From: Tetragonia tetragonoides
Taxonomy: Eukaryota > Streptophyta > Magnoliopsida > Caryophyllales > Aizoaceae
Reading direction: 5' to 3'
Assembly: GCA_038025085.1 (NCBI GenBank)
Contig: CM076140.1
Location: forward strand, 26,010,501 to 26,074,500
Length of the DNA: 64,000 nucleotides
Shown one piece after another: positions 26,802 through 40,733 of this stretch (its first letter is position 1; the number at the start of each line of letters is the position of its first letter). The notes under the pieces were generated by a model. The model had not been told where the DNA came from. It searched no databases and saw only the letters and a program-made list of their open reading frames with translations. The translations under genes were made by a program, and so were the position numbers.

Positions 26802-27116
26802 GAGTTCTTTTGCGTTGTATATTAAGAGAAAGCATCCAAATACTTTTTTTGCATTCATTTGAATGTGAAACTACACCTAGGATGTTTACAAGTACAAACA
26901 AGCTTAAACCCAAGCTTTTGAATGCATTTACGCGTTTTAACAGCTCTTATGACTATGGTGATAGAGACTGAGTTCTTTTGTGTTGAATATTAAGAGAAAG
27001 CATCCAAATACTTTGTTTGGATTCATCTGAGTGTGAAACTACACCTTGGATGTTTACAAGTACAAACAAGCTTCAACTCAAGCATTTGAATGTATTTACA
27101 CGTTTTAAAAGCTCAT
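26802..27116 (+). repeat. Transition from A-type to C-type arrays
   Basis: Starts as a second copy of the HOR A variant and leaves it after the class 2 monomer near 26930-27000. From 27117 the sequence matches 33747 onwards. Confidence 0.78.
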
Positions 27117-30100
27117 AAGAGTAGGGTGAAAGAGATTTGAGTTCATTTGTGTAGTATATTAAGAGAAAGCATCCAAATACTTTGTTTGGATTCATTTGAG
27201 TGTGAAACTACACCTAGGATGTTTACAAGTACAAACAAACTTCAACTCAAACTTTTGAATCCATTTACGCGTTTTAGAAGCTCATACGAATAGGGTGAAA
27301 GAGATTTGAGTTCCTTTGTGTTGTATATTAAGAAAAAGCATTCATATACTTTGTTTGGATTCATTTGAGTGTGAAACTACACCTAGTATGTTTACAAGTA
27401 CAAACAAGCTTCAACTCAAGCTTTTGAATGCATTTACGCGTTTTAAAAGCTCATACCAGTAGGGTGAAAAAGATATGAGTTCTTTTGTGTTGTATATTAA
27501 GAGAAAGCATCCAAATACTTTGTTTGGATTCATTTGAGTGTGAAACTACACCTAGGATGTTTACAACTACAAACAAGCTTCAACTCCAGCTTTTGAATGC
27601 ATTTACAAGTTTTAAAAGCTCATACGAGTAGGGTGAAAGAGATTTTAGTTCTTTTGTGTTGTATATTAAGAGAAAGCGTCCAACTACTTTGTTTGCATTC
27701 ATTTGAGTGTGAAACTACACCTAGGATGTTTACAAGTACAAACAAGCTTAAACTCAAGCTTTTGAATGCATTTACGCGTTTAACAGCTCTTACGACTAGG
27801 GTGATAGAGATTTAGTTCTTTTGTGTTGTATAATAAGAGAAAGCACCCAAATGTTTTGCTTGCATTCATTTGAGTATGTATCTACACCAAGAATGTTTTA
27901 AAGTGCAAACAAGCTTCAACTCAAGCATTTGAATGCATTTACGCGTTTTAAAAGCTCAGACGAGTAGGGTGAAAGAGATTTGAGTTCTTTTGTGTTGTAT
28001 AATAAGAGAAAGCATCCAAATACTTTGTTTGGATTCATTTGAGTGTGAAACTACACCTAGGATGTTTACAAGTACAAACAAGCTTCAACCCAAGCTTTTG
28101 AATGCATTTAGGCGTTTTAACAGCTCTTACGACTGTGGTGATAGAGACTGAGTTCTTTTGTGTTGTATATTAAGAGAAAGCATCCAAATACTTTATTTGG
28201 ATTCATTTGAGTGTGAAACTACACCAAGGATGGTTACAAGTACAAACAAGCTTCAACTCAAGCTTTTGAATGCATTTACGCGTTTTAACAGCTCTTACGA
28301 TTATGGTGATAGAGACTGAGTTCTTTTGTGTTGTATATTAAGAGAAAGCATCCAAATACTTTGTTTGCATTCATTTGAGTGTGAAACTACACCTAGGATG
28401 TTTTCAAGTACAAACAAGCTTCAACTAAAACTTTTGAATCCATTTACGCGTTTTAAAAGCTCATACGAGTAGGGTGAAAGAGATTTGAGTTGTTTTGTGT
28501 TGTATATTAAGAGAAAGCATGCAAATACTTTTTTTGCATTCATTTGAGTGTGAAACTACACCTAGGATGTTTACAAGTACAAACAAGCTTAAACTCAAGC
28601 TTTTGAATGCATTTACGGGATTAAAAAGCTCATAGAAGTAGGGTGAAAGAGATTTGAGTTCTTTTGTGTTGTATATTAAGAGAAAGCATCCAAATACTTT
28701 GTTTGCATTCATTTGAGTGTGAAACTACACCTAGGATGTTTACAAGTACAAACAAGCTTAAACTCAAGCTTTTGAATGCATTTACGGGTTTAAAAAGCTC
28801 ATACAAGTAGGGTGAAAGAGATTTGAGTTGTGTTGTATATTAAGAGAGAGCATCCAAATACTTTGTTTGGATTCATTTGAGTGTGAAACTACACCTATCA
28901 ATTTTACAAGTACTAACAAGCTTCAACTCAAGCTTTTGAATGCATTTACGCGTTTTCAAAGCTCATAAGAGTAGGGTGAAAGAGATTTGAGTTCATTTTG
29001 TAATATATTAAGAGAAAGCATCCAAATATTTTGATTGGATTCATTTGAGTGTGAAACTACACCTAGGATGTTTACAAGTACAAACAAGCTTAAACTCAAG
29101 CTTTTGAATGCATTTACGGGTTTTAAAAGCTCATACAAGTAGGGTGAAAGAGATTTGAGTTCTTTTGTGTTATATATTAAGAGAAAGCATCCAAATACTT
29201 TGTTTGCATTCATTTGAGTGTGAAACTACACCTAGGATGTTTACAAGTACAAACAAGCTTAAACTCAAGCTTTTGACGCATTTACGGGTTTAAAAAGCTC
29301 ATACAAGTAGGGTGAAAGAGATTTGAGTTCTTTTGTGTTGTATATTAAGAGAAAGCATCCAAATACTTTGTTTGGATTCATTTGAGTATGAAACTACACC
29401 TATGATTTTTACAAGTACAAACAAGCTTCAACTCAAGCTTTTGAATGCATTTACGCGTTTTCAAAGCTCATAAGAGTAGGGTCAAAGAGATTTGAGTTCA
29501 TTTTGTAGTATATTAAGAGAAAGCATCCAAATATTTTGATTGGATTCATTTGAGTTTGAAACTACACCTAGGATGTTTACAAGTACAAACAAACTTCAAC
29601 TCAAACTTTTGAATCCATTTACGCGTTTTAAAAGCTCATACGAATAGGGTGAAAGAGATTTGAGTTCTTTTGTGTTGTATATTAAGAGAATGCATCCAAA
29701 TACTTTTTTTGCATTCATTTGAATGTGAAACTACACCTAGGATGTTTACAAGTACAAACAAGCTTAAACCCAAGCTTTTGAATGCATTTACGCGTTTTAA
29801 CAGCTCTTATGACTATGGTGATAGAGACTGAGTTCTTTTGTGTTGTATATTAAGAGAAAGCATCCAAATACTTTGTTTGGATTCATCTGAGTGTCAAACT
29901 ACACCTGGGATGTTTACAAGTACAAACAAGCTTCAACTCAACCTTTTGAATGCATTTACGCGTTTTAAAAGCTCATACGAGTAGGATGAAAGAGATTTGA
30001 GTTCTTTTGTGTTGTATATTAATAGAAAGCATCCAAATAATTTGTTTGCATTCATTTGAGTGTGAAACTACACCTAGGATGTTTTCAAGTACAAACAAGC

Positions 30101-33100
30101 TTCAACTCAACCTTTTGAATGCATTTACGCGTTTTAAAAGCTCATACGAGTAGGATGAAAGAGATTTGAGTTCTTTTGTGTTGTATATTAATAGAAAGCA
30201 TCCAAATAATTTGTTTGGATTCATTTGAGTGTGAAACTACACCTAGTATGTTTACAAGTACAAACAAGCTTCAACTAAAGCTTTTGAATGCATTTACGCG
30301 TTTGAACAGCTCTTACGAGTAGGGTGATAGAGACTGAGTTCTTTTCTGTTGTATATTAAGAGAAAGCATCCAAATACTTTTTTTGTATTCATTTGAGTGT
30401 GAAACTACACCTAGGATGTTTACAAGTACAAACAAGCTTCAACTCAAGCTTTTGAATGCATTTACCCGTTTTAAAAGCTCACACCAGTAGGGTGAAAAAT
30501 ATTTGAGTTCTTTTGTGTTGTATATTAAGAGAAAGCATCAAAATACTTTGTTTGCATTCATTTGAGTGTGAAACTACACCAATGATGTTTACAAGTACAA
30601 ACAAGCTTCAGCTCAAGCTTTTGAATGCATTTACGCGTTTTAACAGCTCTTACGACTAGGGTGATAGAGATTTAGTTCTTTTGTGTTGTATATTAAGAGA
30701 AAGCACCCAAATGTTCTGTTTGCATTCATTTGAGTATGAAACTACACCAAGAATGTTTTAAAGTGCAAACAAGCTTCAACTCTAGGTTTTGAATGCATTT
30801 ACGCGTTTTAAAAGCTCATACGAGTAGGGTGAAAGAGATTGGAGTTCTTTTGTGTTGTATATTAAGAGAAAGCATCCAAATACTTTGTTTGGATTCATTT
30901 GAGTGTGAAACTACACCTAGGATGTTTACAAGTACAAACAAGCTTAAACTCAGGCTTTTGAATGCATTTACGGGTTTAAAAAGCTCATACAAGTAGGGTG
31001 AAAGAGATTTGAGTTCTTTTGTGTTGTACATTAAGAGAAAGCATCCAAATACTTTGTTTGGATTCATTTGAGTGTGAAACTACACCTATGATTTTTACAA
31101 GTACAAACAAGCTTCAACTCAAGCTTTTGAATGCATTTACGCGTTTTCAAAGCTCATAAGAGTAGAGTGAAAGAGATTTGAGTTCATTTTGTAGTATATT
31201 AAAAGAAAGCATCCAAATACCAGTAGGGTGAAAAAGATATGAGTTCTTTTGTGTTGTATATTAAGAGAAAGCATCCAAATACTTTGTTTGGATTCATTTG
31301 AGTGTGGAACTACACCTAGGATGTTTACAAGTACAAACAAGCTTCAACTCCAGCTTTTGAAGGCATTTACGAGTTTTAAAAGCTCATACGAGTAGGGCGA
31401 AAGAGATTTGAGTTCTTTTGTGTTATATATTAAGAGAAAGCATCCAAATACTTTGTTTGCATTCATTTGAGTGTGAAACTACTCCTAGGACGTTTACAAG
31501 TACAAACAAGCTTCAGCTCAAGCTTTTGAATGCATTTACGCGTTTAAAAAGCTCATACGAGTAGGGTGAAAGAGATTTGAGTTCTTTTGTGTTGTATATT
31601 AAGAGAAAGCATTCAAATACTTTGTTTGGATTCTTTTGAGTGTGAAAATACACCCGTGATGTTTACAAGTACAAACAAGCTTCAACTCAAACTTTTGAAT
31701 CCATTTACGCGTTTTAAAAGCTCATACGAATAGGGTGAAAGAGATTTGAGTTCTTTTGTGTTGTATATTAAGAGAAAGCATCCAAATACTTTATTTGGAT
31801 TCATTTGAGTGTGAAACTACACCAAGGATGGTTACAAGTACAAACAAGCTTCAACTCAAGCTTTTGAATGCATTTACGCGTTTTAACAGCTCTTACGACT
31901 ATGGTGATAGAGACTGAGTTCTTTTGTGTTGTATATTAAGAGAAAGCATCCAAATACTTTTTTTGCATTCATTTGAGTGTGAAACTACACCTAGGATGTT
32001 TACATGTACAAACAAGCTTGAACTCAAGCTTTTGAATGCATTTACGCGTTTTAAAAGCTCACACCAGTAGGGTGAAAAAGATTTGGGTTCTTTTGTGTTG
32101 TATATTAAGAGAAAGCATCCAAATACTTTGTTTGCATTCATTTGAGTGTGAAACTACACCAATGATGTTTACAAGTACAAACAAGCTTCAACTCAAGCTT
32201 TTGAATGCATTTACGCGTTTTAACAGCTCTTACGACTAGGGTGATAGTGATATAGTTCTTTTGTGTTGTATATTAAGAGAAGGCATCCAAATATTCTGTT
32301 TGCATTCATTTGAGTATAAACTACACCAAGAATGTTTTAAAGTGCAAACAAGCTTCAACTCTAGCTTTTGAATGCATTTACGCGTTTTAAAAGCTCATAC
32401 GAGTAGGGTGAAAGAGATTGGAGTTCTTTTGTGTTGTATATTAAGAGAAAGCATCCAAATACTTTGTTTGCATTCATTTGAGTGTGAAACTACACCTAGA
32501 TGTTTACAAGTACAAACAAGCTTCAACTCAAACTTTTGAATCCATTTACGCGTTTTAAAAGCTCATACGAGTAGGGTGAAAGAGATTTGAGTTCTGTTGT
32601 GTTGTATATTTAGAGAAAGAATCCAAACACTTTGTGCATTCATTTGAGTGTGAAACTACACCAAGGATGTTTACAAGTACAAACAAGCTTCAACTCAAGC
32701 TTTTGAATGCATTTAGGTGTTTTAAAATCTCATACGAGGAGGGTGAAAGAGATTTGAGTTCTTTTGTGTTGTATATTAAGAGAAAGCATCCAAATACTTT
32801 GTTTGTATTCATCTGAGTGTGAAACTACACCTAGGATGTTTACAAGTACAAAAAAGCTTCAACCCAAGCTTTTGAATGCATTTACGCGTTTTAACAGCTC
32901 TTATGACTATGGTGATAGAGACTGAGTTCTTTTGTGTTGTATATTAAGAGAAAGCATCCAAATACTTTGTTTGGATTCATCTGAGTGTGAAACTACACCT
33001 GGGATGTTTACAAGTACAAACAAGCTTCAACTCAAGCTTTTGAATGCATTTACGCGTTTTAAAAGCTCATTCGAGTAGGGTGAAAGAGATTTGAGTTCTT

Positions 33101-33746
33101 TTGTGCTGTATATTAAGAGAAACCACCCAAATACTTTGTTTGGATTCATTTTAGTGTGAAACTACACCTAGGATATTTACAAGTACAAACAAACTTCAAC
33201 TCAAGCTTTTGAGTGCATTTACGCGTATTAAAAGCTCATACGAGTAGGGTGAAAGAGATTTGAGTTCTTTTGAGTTGTATATTAAGTGAAAGCATCCAAA
33301 TACATTGTTTGCATTCATTTGAGTGTAAAAACTATATCTATGATGTTTACAAGTACAAACAAGCTTCAACTCAAGCTTTTGAATGCATTTACTCGTTTTA
33401 ACAGCTCTGACGACTAGGGTGATAGAGATTGAATTCTTTTGTGTTGAATATTAAGAGAAAGCACCCAAATTTTTTGTTTGCATTCATTTGAGTATGAAAC
33501 CACACCTAGGATGTTTACAAGTACAAACAAGCTTCAACTCAAACTTTTGAATGCATTTACGCGTTTAAAAAGCTCATACGAGTGGGGTGAAAGAGATTTG
33601 AGTTCTTTTGTGTTGTATATTAAGAGAAAGCATCCAAATACTTTGTTTGGATTCATTTGAGTGTGAAACTACACCTAGGATGTTTACAAGTACAAACAAG
33701 CTTCAACTCCAGCTTTTGAATGCATTTACGAGTTTTAAAAGCTCAT
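27117..33746 (+). repeat. HOR C copy 0 (6630 bp)
   Basis: First of four related long units. Positions 27117-28700 match 33747-35330 at an offset of 6630 bp; 28700 to about 30090 matches 36180-37565 at 7477 bp; parts of 30260-33660 match 38580-42479 at 8317, 8486 and finally 8819 bp. The stepwise offsets are close to whole-monomer numbers. The unit is a mixture of class 1 monomers (TTTTAAAAGCTCATACGAG) and class 2 monomers (TTTTAACAGCTCTTACGAC, GGTGATAGAG). Confidence 0.85.
31180..31240 (+). repeat. Truncated 61-bp monomer
   Basis: Distance between successive GAGTTC landmarks is 61 bp instead of 169. The sequence CATCCAAATACCAGTAGGG joins the CAAATAC of one position to the ATACCAGTAGGG about 107 bp further on; the shared ATAC marks the deletion point. 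One additional base is missing in CATTTTGTAG. Confidence 0.9.
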
Positions 33747-35329
33747 ACGCGTAGGGTGAAAGAGATTTGAGTTCATTTGTGTAGTATATTAAGAGAAAGC
33801 ATCCAAATACTTTGTTTGGATTCATTTGAGTGTGAAACTACACCTAGGATGTTTACAAGTACAAACAAACTTCAACTCAAACTTTTGAATCCATTTACGC
33901 GTTTTAGAAGCTCATACGAATAGGGTGAAAGAGATTTGAGTTCCTTTGTGTTGTATATTAAGAAAAAGCATTCATATACTTTGTTTGGATTCATTTGAGT
34001 GTGAAACTACACCTAGTATGTTTACAAGTACAAACAAGCTTCAACTCAAGCTTTTGAATGCATTTACGCGGTTTAAAAGCTCATACCAGTAGGGTGAAAA
34101 AGATATGAGTTCTTTTGCGTTGTATATTAAGAGAAAGCATCCAAATACTTTGTTTGGATTCATTTGAGTGTGAAACTACACCTAGGATGTTTACAACTAC
34201 AAACAAGCTTCAACTCCAGCTTTTGAATGCATTTACAAGTTTTAAAAGCTCATACGAGTAGGGTGAAAGAGATTTTAGTTCTTTTGTGTTGTATATTAAG
34301 AGAAAGCGTCCAACTACTTTGTTTGCATTCATTTGAGTGTGAAACTACACCTAGGATGTTTACAAGTACAAACAAGCTTAAACTCAAGCTTTTGAATGCA
34401 TTTACGCGTTTAACAGCTCTTACGACTAGGGTGATAGAGATTTAGTTCTTTTGTGTTGTATATTAAGAGAAAGCACCCAAATGTTTTGTTTGCATTCATT
34501 TGAGTATGTATCTACACCAAGAATGCTTTAAAGTGCAAACAAGCTTCAACTCAAGCATTTGAATGCATGTACGCGTTTTAAAAGCTCAGACGAGTAGTGT
34601 GAAAGAGATTTGAGTTCTTTTGTGTTGTATAATAAGAGAAAGCATCCAAATACTTTGTTTGGATTCATTTGAGTGTGAAACTACACCTAGGATGTTTACA
34701 AGTACAAACAAGCTTCAACCCAAGCTTTTGAATGCATTTAGGCGTTTTAACAGCTCTTACGACTGTGGTGATAGAGACTGAGTTCTTTTGTGTTGTATAT
34801 TAAGAGAAAGCATCCAAATACTTTATTTGGATTCATTTGAGTGTGAAACTACACCAAGGATGGTTACAAGTACAAACAAGCTTCAACTCAAGCTTTTGAA
34901 TGCATTTACGCGTTTTAACAGCTCTTACGATTATGGTGATAGAGACTAAGTTCTTTTGTGTTGTATATTAAGAGAAAGCATCCAAATACTTTTTTTGCAT
35001 TCATTTGAGTGTGAAACTACACCTAGGATGTTTACAAGTACAAACAAGCTTCAACTAAAACTTTTGAATCCATTTACGCGTTTTAAAAGCTCATACGAGT
35101 AGGGTGAAAGAGATTTCAGTTGTTTTGTGTTGTATATTAAGAGAAAGCATGCAAATACTTTGTTTGCATTCATTTGAGTGTGAAACTACACCTAGGATGT
35201 TTACAAGTACAAACAAGCTTAAACTCAAGCTTTTGAATGCATTTACGGGAGTAAAAAGCTCAAACAAGTAGGGTGAAAGAGATTTGAGTTCTTTTGTGTT
35301 GTATATTAAGAGAAAGCATCCAAATACTT

Positions 35330-36180
35330 TGTTTGGATTCATTTGAGTGTGAAACTACACCTATGATTTTTACAAGTACAAACAAGCTTCAACTCAAGCT
35401 TTTGAATGCATTTACGCGTTTTCAAAGTTCATAAGAGTAGGGTGAAAGAGATTTGAGTTCATTTTGTAGTATATTAAGAGAAAGCATCCAAATATTTTGA
35501 TTGGATTCATTTGAGTGTGAAACTACACCTGGGATGTTTACAAGTACAAACAAGCCTCAAGTCAACCTTTTGAGAGCATTTACGCGTTTTAAAAGCTCAT
35601 ACGGGTAGGATGAAAGAGATTTGAGTTCTTTTGTGTTGTATATTAATAGAAAGCATCCAAATAATTTGTTTGCATTCATTATTTGAGTGTGAAACTACAC
35701 CTAGGATGTTTTCAAGTATAAACAAACTTCAACTCAAGCTTTTGAATGCATTTACGAGTTTCAAAAGCTCATACGAGTAGGGTGAAAGAGATTTGAGTTC
35801 TTTTGTGTTGTATATTTAGAAAAAGCATCCATATACTTTGTTTGGATTCATTTGAGTGTGAAACTACACCTAGTATGTTTACAAGTACAAACAAGCTTCA
35901 ACTCAAGCTTTTGAATGCATTTACGCGTTTTAAAAGCTCATACCAGTAGGGTGAAAAAGATATGAGTTCTTTTGTGTTGTATATTAAGAGAAAGCATCTA
36001 AATACTTTGTTTGAATTCATTTGAGTGTGAAACTACACCTAGGATGTTTACAAGTACAAACAAGCTTCAACTCCAGCTTTTGAATGCATTTCCGAGTTTT
36101 AAAAGCTCATACGAGTAGGGTGAAAGAGATTTGAGTTCTTTTGTGTTATATATTAAGAGAAAGCATCCAAATACTTTGTT
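35330..36180 (+). repeat. Five-monomer segment absent from HOR C copy 0
   Basis: The offset between copies 0 and 1 jumps from 6630 to 7477 bp here, a gain of 847 bp (about 5 monomers) relative to copy 0 near 28700. The segment contains a small duplication in GCATTCATTATTTGAGTG near 35675 that I did not see elsewhere. Either copy 1 gained these monomers or copy 0 lost them. Confidence 0.8.
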
Positions 36181-39100
36181 TGCATTCATTTGAGTGTGAA
36201 ACTACACCTAGGATGTTTACAAGTACAAACAAGCTTAAACTCAAGCTTTTGAATGCATTTACGGGTTTAAAAAGCTCATACAAGTAGGGTGAAAGAGATT
36301 TGAGTTGTGTTGTATATTAAGAGAGAGCATCCAAATACTTTGTTTGGATTCATTTGAGTGTGAAACTACACCTATCATTTTTACAAGTACTAACAAGCTT
36401 CAACTCAAGCTTTTGAATGCATTTACGCGTTTTCAAAGCTCATAAGAGTAGGGTGAAAGAGATTTGAGTTCATTTTGTAATATATTAAGAGAAAGCATCC
36501 AAATATTTTGATTGGATTCATTTGAGTGTGAAACTACACCTAGGATGTTTACAAGTACAAACAAGCTTAAACTCAAGCTTTTGAATGCATTTACGGGTTT
36601 TAAAAGCTCATACAAGTAGGGTAAAAGAGATTTGAGTTCTTTTGTGTTATATATTAAGAGAAAGCATCCAAATACTTTGTTTGCATTCATTTGAGTGTGA
36701 AACTACACCTAGGATGTTTACAAGTACAAACAAGCTTGAACTCAAGCTTTTGAATGCATTTACGGGTTTAAAAAGCTCATACAAGTAGGGTGAAAGAGAT
36801 TTGAGTTCTTTTGTGTTGTATATTAAGAGAAAGCATCCAAATACTTTGTTTGGATTCATTTGAGTATGAAACTACACCTATGATTTTTACAAGTACAAAC
36901 AAGCTTCAACTCAAGCTTTTGAATGCATTTACGCGTTTTCAAAGCTCATAAGAGTAGGGTCAAAGAGATTTGAGTTCATTTTGTAGTATATTAAGAGAAA
37001 GCATCCAAATATTTTGATTGGATTGATTTGAGTTTGAAACTACACCTAGGATGTTTACAAGTACAAACAAACTTCAACTCAAACTTTTGAATCCATTTAC
37101 GCGTTTTAAAAGCTCATACGAATAGGGTGAAAGAGATTTGAGTTCTTTTGTGTTGTATATTAAGAGAATGCATCCAAATACTTTTTTTGCATTCATTTGA
37201 ATGTGAAACTACACCTAGGATGTTTACAAGTACAAACAAGCTTAAACCCAAGCTTTTGAATGCATTTACGCGTTTTAGCAGCTCTTATGACTATGGTGAT
37301 AGAGACTGAGTTCTTTTGTGTTGTATATTAAGAGAAAGCATCCAAATACTTTGTTTGGATTCATCTGAGTGTCAAACTACACCTGGGATGTTTACAAGTA
37401 CAAACAAGCTTCAACTCAACCTTTTGAATGCATTTACGCGTTTTAAAAGCTCATACGAGTAGGATGAAAGAGATTTGAGTTCTTTTGTGTTGTATATTAA
37501 TAGAAAGCATCCAAATAATTTGTTTGCATTCATTTGAGTGTGAAACTACACCTAGGATGTTTTCAAGTATAAACAAACTTCAACTCAAGCTTTTGAATGC
37601 ATTTACGAGTTTTAAAAGCTCATACAAGTAGGGTGAAAGAGATTTGAGTTCTTTTGTGTTGTATATTTAGAAAAAGCATCCATATACTTTGTTTGGATTC
37701 ATTTGAGTGTGAAACTACACCTAGTATGTTTACAAGTACAAACAAGCTTCAACTCAAGCTTTTGAATGCATTTACGCGTTTAAAAAGCTCATACGAGTAG
37801 GGTGAAAGAGATTTGAGTTCTTTTGTGTTGTATATTAAGAGAAAGCATTCAAATACTTTGTTTGGATTCTTTTGAGTGTGAAAATACACCCGTGATGTTT
37901 ACAAGTACAAACAAGCTTTAACTCAAACTTTTGAATGCATTTACGCGTTTTAAAAGCTCATACGAGTAGGGTGAAAGAGATTTGAGTTCTTTTTTGTTAT
38001 ATATTAAGAGAAAGCATCCAACTACTTTGTTTGCATTCATTTGAGTGTGAAACTACACCTAGGATGTTTACAAGTAACAAGCTTAAACTCAAGCTTTTGA
38101 ATGCATTTACGCGTTTAACAGCTCTTACGACTAGGGTGATAGAGATTTAGTTCTTTTGTGTTGTATATTAAAAGAAAGCACCCAAATGTTTTGTTTGCAT
38201 TCATCTGAGTATGAATCTACACCAAGAATGTTTTAAAGTGCAAACAAGCTTCAACTCAAGCATTTGAATGCATTTACGCGTTTTAAAAGCTCATACGAGT
38301 AGGGTGAAAGAGATTTGAGTTCTTTTGTGTTGTATATTAAGAGAAAGCATCCAAATACTTTGTTTGGATTCATTTGAGTGTGAAACTACACCTAGGATGT
38401 TTACAAGTACAAACAAGCTTCAACCCAAGCTTTTGAATGCATTTACGCGTTTTAACAGCTCTTACGACTATGGTGATAGAGACTGAGTTCTTTTGTGTTG
38501 TATATTAAGAGAAAGCATCCAAATACTTTATTTGGATTCATTTGAGTGTGAAACTACACCAAGGATGGTTACAAGTACAAACAAGCTTCAACTAAAGCTT
38601 TTGAATGCATTTACGCGTTTGAACAGCTCTTACGACTATGGTGATAGAGACTGAGTTCTTTTGTGTTGTATATTAAGAGAAAGCATCCAAATACATTTTT
38701 TGTATTCATTTGAGTGTGAAACTACACCTAGGATGTTTACAAGTACAAACAAGCTTCAACTCAAGCTTTTGAATGCATTTACCCGTTTTAAAAGCTCACA
38801 CCAGTAGGGTGAAAAAGATTTGAGTTCTTTTGTGTTGTATATTAAGAGAAAGCATCAAAATACTTTGTTTGCATTCATTTGAGTGTGAAACTACACCAAT
38901 GATGTTTACAAGTACAAACAAGCTTCAACTCAAGCTTTTGAATGCATTTACGCGTTTTAACAGCTCTTACGACTAGGGTGATAGAGATTTAGTTCTTTTG
39001 TGTTGTATATTAAGAGAAAGCACCCAAATGTTCTGTTTGCATTCATTTGAGTATGAAACTACACCAAGAATGTTTCAAAGTGCAAACAAGCTTCAACTCT

Positions 39101-39665
39101 AGGTTTTGAATGCATTTACGCGTTTTAAAAGCTCATACGAGTAGGGTGAAAGAGATTGGAGTTCTTTTGTGTTGTATATTAAGAGAAAGCATCCAAATAC
39201 TTTGTTTGGATTCATTTGAGTGTGAAACTACACCTAGGATGTTTACAAGTACAAACAAGCTTCAACTAAAACTTTTGAATCCATTTACGCGTTTTAAAAG
39301 CTCATACGAGTAGGGTGAAAGAGATTTGAGTTCTTTTGTGTTGTATATTAAGAGAAAGCATCCAAATACTTTGTTTGCATTCATTTGAGTGTGAAACTAC
39401 ACCTAGGATGTTTACAAGTACAAACAAGCTTAAACTCAGGCTTTTGAATGCATTTACGGGTTTAAAAAGCTCATACAAGTAGGGTGAAAGAGATTTGAGT
39501 TCTTTTGTGTTGTACATTAAGAGAAAGCATCCAAATACTTTGTTTGGATTCATTTGAGTGTGAAACTACACCTATAATTTTTACAAGTACAAACAAGCTT
39601 CAACTCAAGCTTTTGAATGCATTTACGCGTTTTCAAAGCTCATAAGAGTAGAGTGAAAGAGATTT

Positions 39666-39726
39666 GAGTTCATTTTGTAGTATATTAAGAGAAAGCATCC
39701 AAATACCAGTAGGGTGAAAAAGATAT
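39666..39726 (+). repeat. Truncated 61-bp monomer, HOR C copy 1
   Basis: Same ATAC-flanked internal deletion as at 31180-31240, in the equivalent place of the next HOR C copy. Confidence 0.9.
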
Positions 39727-40397
39727 GAGTTCTTTTGTGTTGTATATTAAGAGAAAGCATCCAAATACTTTGTTTGGATTCATTTGAGTGTGGAACTACA
39801 CCTAGGATGTTTACAAGTACAAACAAGCTTCAACTCCAGCTTTTGAATGCATTTACGAGTTTTAAAAGCTCATACGAGTAGGGCGAAAGAGATTTGAGTT
39901 CTTTTGTGTTATATATTAAGAGAAAGCATCCAAATACTTTGGTTGCATTCATTTGAGTGTGAAACTACACCTAGGATGTTTACAAGTACAAACAAGCTTA
40001 AACTCAAGCTTTTGAATGCATTTACGCGTTTAAAAAGCTCATACGAGTAGGGTGAAAGAGATTTGAGTTCTTTTGTGTTGTATATTAAGAGAAAGCATTC
40101 AAATACTTTGTTTGGATTCTGTTGAGTGTGAAAATACACCCGTGATGTTTACAAGTACAAACAAGCTTTAACTCAAACTTTTGAATGCATTTACGCGTTT
40201 TCAAAGCTCATACGAGTAGGGTGAAAGAGATTTAAGTTCTTTTGTGTTATATATTAAGAGAAAGCATCCAACTACTTTGTTTGCATTCATTTGAGTGTGA
40301 AACTACACCTAGGATGTTTACAAGTAACAAGCTTAAACTCAAGCTTTTGAATGCATTTACGCGTTAAACAGCTCTTACGACTATGGTGATAGAGACT

Positions 40398-40733
40398 GAG
40401 TTCTTTTGTGCTGTATATTAAGAGAAAGCATCCAAATACTTTATTTGGATTCATTTGAGTGTGAAACTACACCAAGGATGGTTACAAGTACAAACAAGCT
40501 TCAACTCAAGCTTTTGAATGCATTTACGCGTTTTAACAGCTCTTACGACTATGGTGATAGAGACTGAGTTCTTTTGTGTTGTATATTAAGAGAAAGCATC
40601 CAAATACTTTATTTGGATTCATTTGAGTGTGAAACTACACCAAGGATGGTTACAAGTACAAACAAGCTTCAACTCAAGCTTTTGAATGCATTTACGCGTT
40701 TTAACAGCTCTTACGACTATGGTGATAGAGACT
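40398..40733 (+). repeat. Doublet of a 168-bp class 2 monomer
   Basis: Two adjacent 168-bp units (40398-40565 and 40566-40733) share TTTATTTGGATTC, ACACCAAGGATGGTTAC and GACTATGGTGATAG. Copy 2 of HOR C has one such unit near 46350-46500. This accounts for the change of offset from 5953 to 5785 bp between copies 1 and 2. Confidence 0.86.

Noticed and set aside
33060..33090. Possible CENP-B box at ATTCGAGTAGGGTG
   Set aside because: It begins with TTCG but lacks the required A and CGGG at the set positions. The GAGTCGGGTG variant (for example near 1193) has CGGG but not the preceding TTCG spacing.
35675..35700. Target-site duplication suggested by GCATTCATTATTTGAG
   Set aside because: A 4-5 bp repeat inside one monomer with no inserted element; simple slippage explains it.
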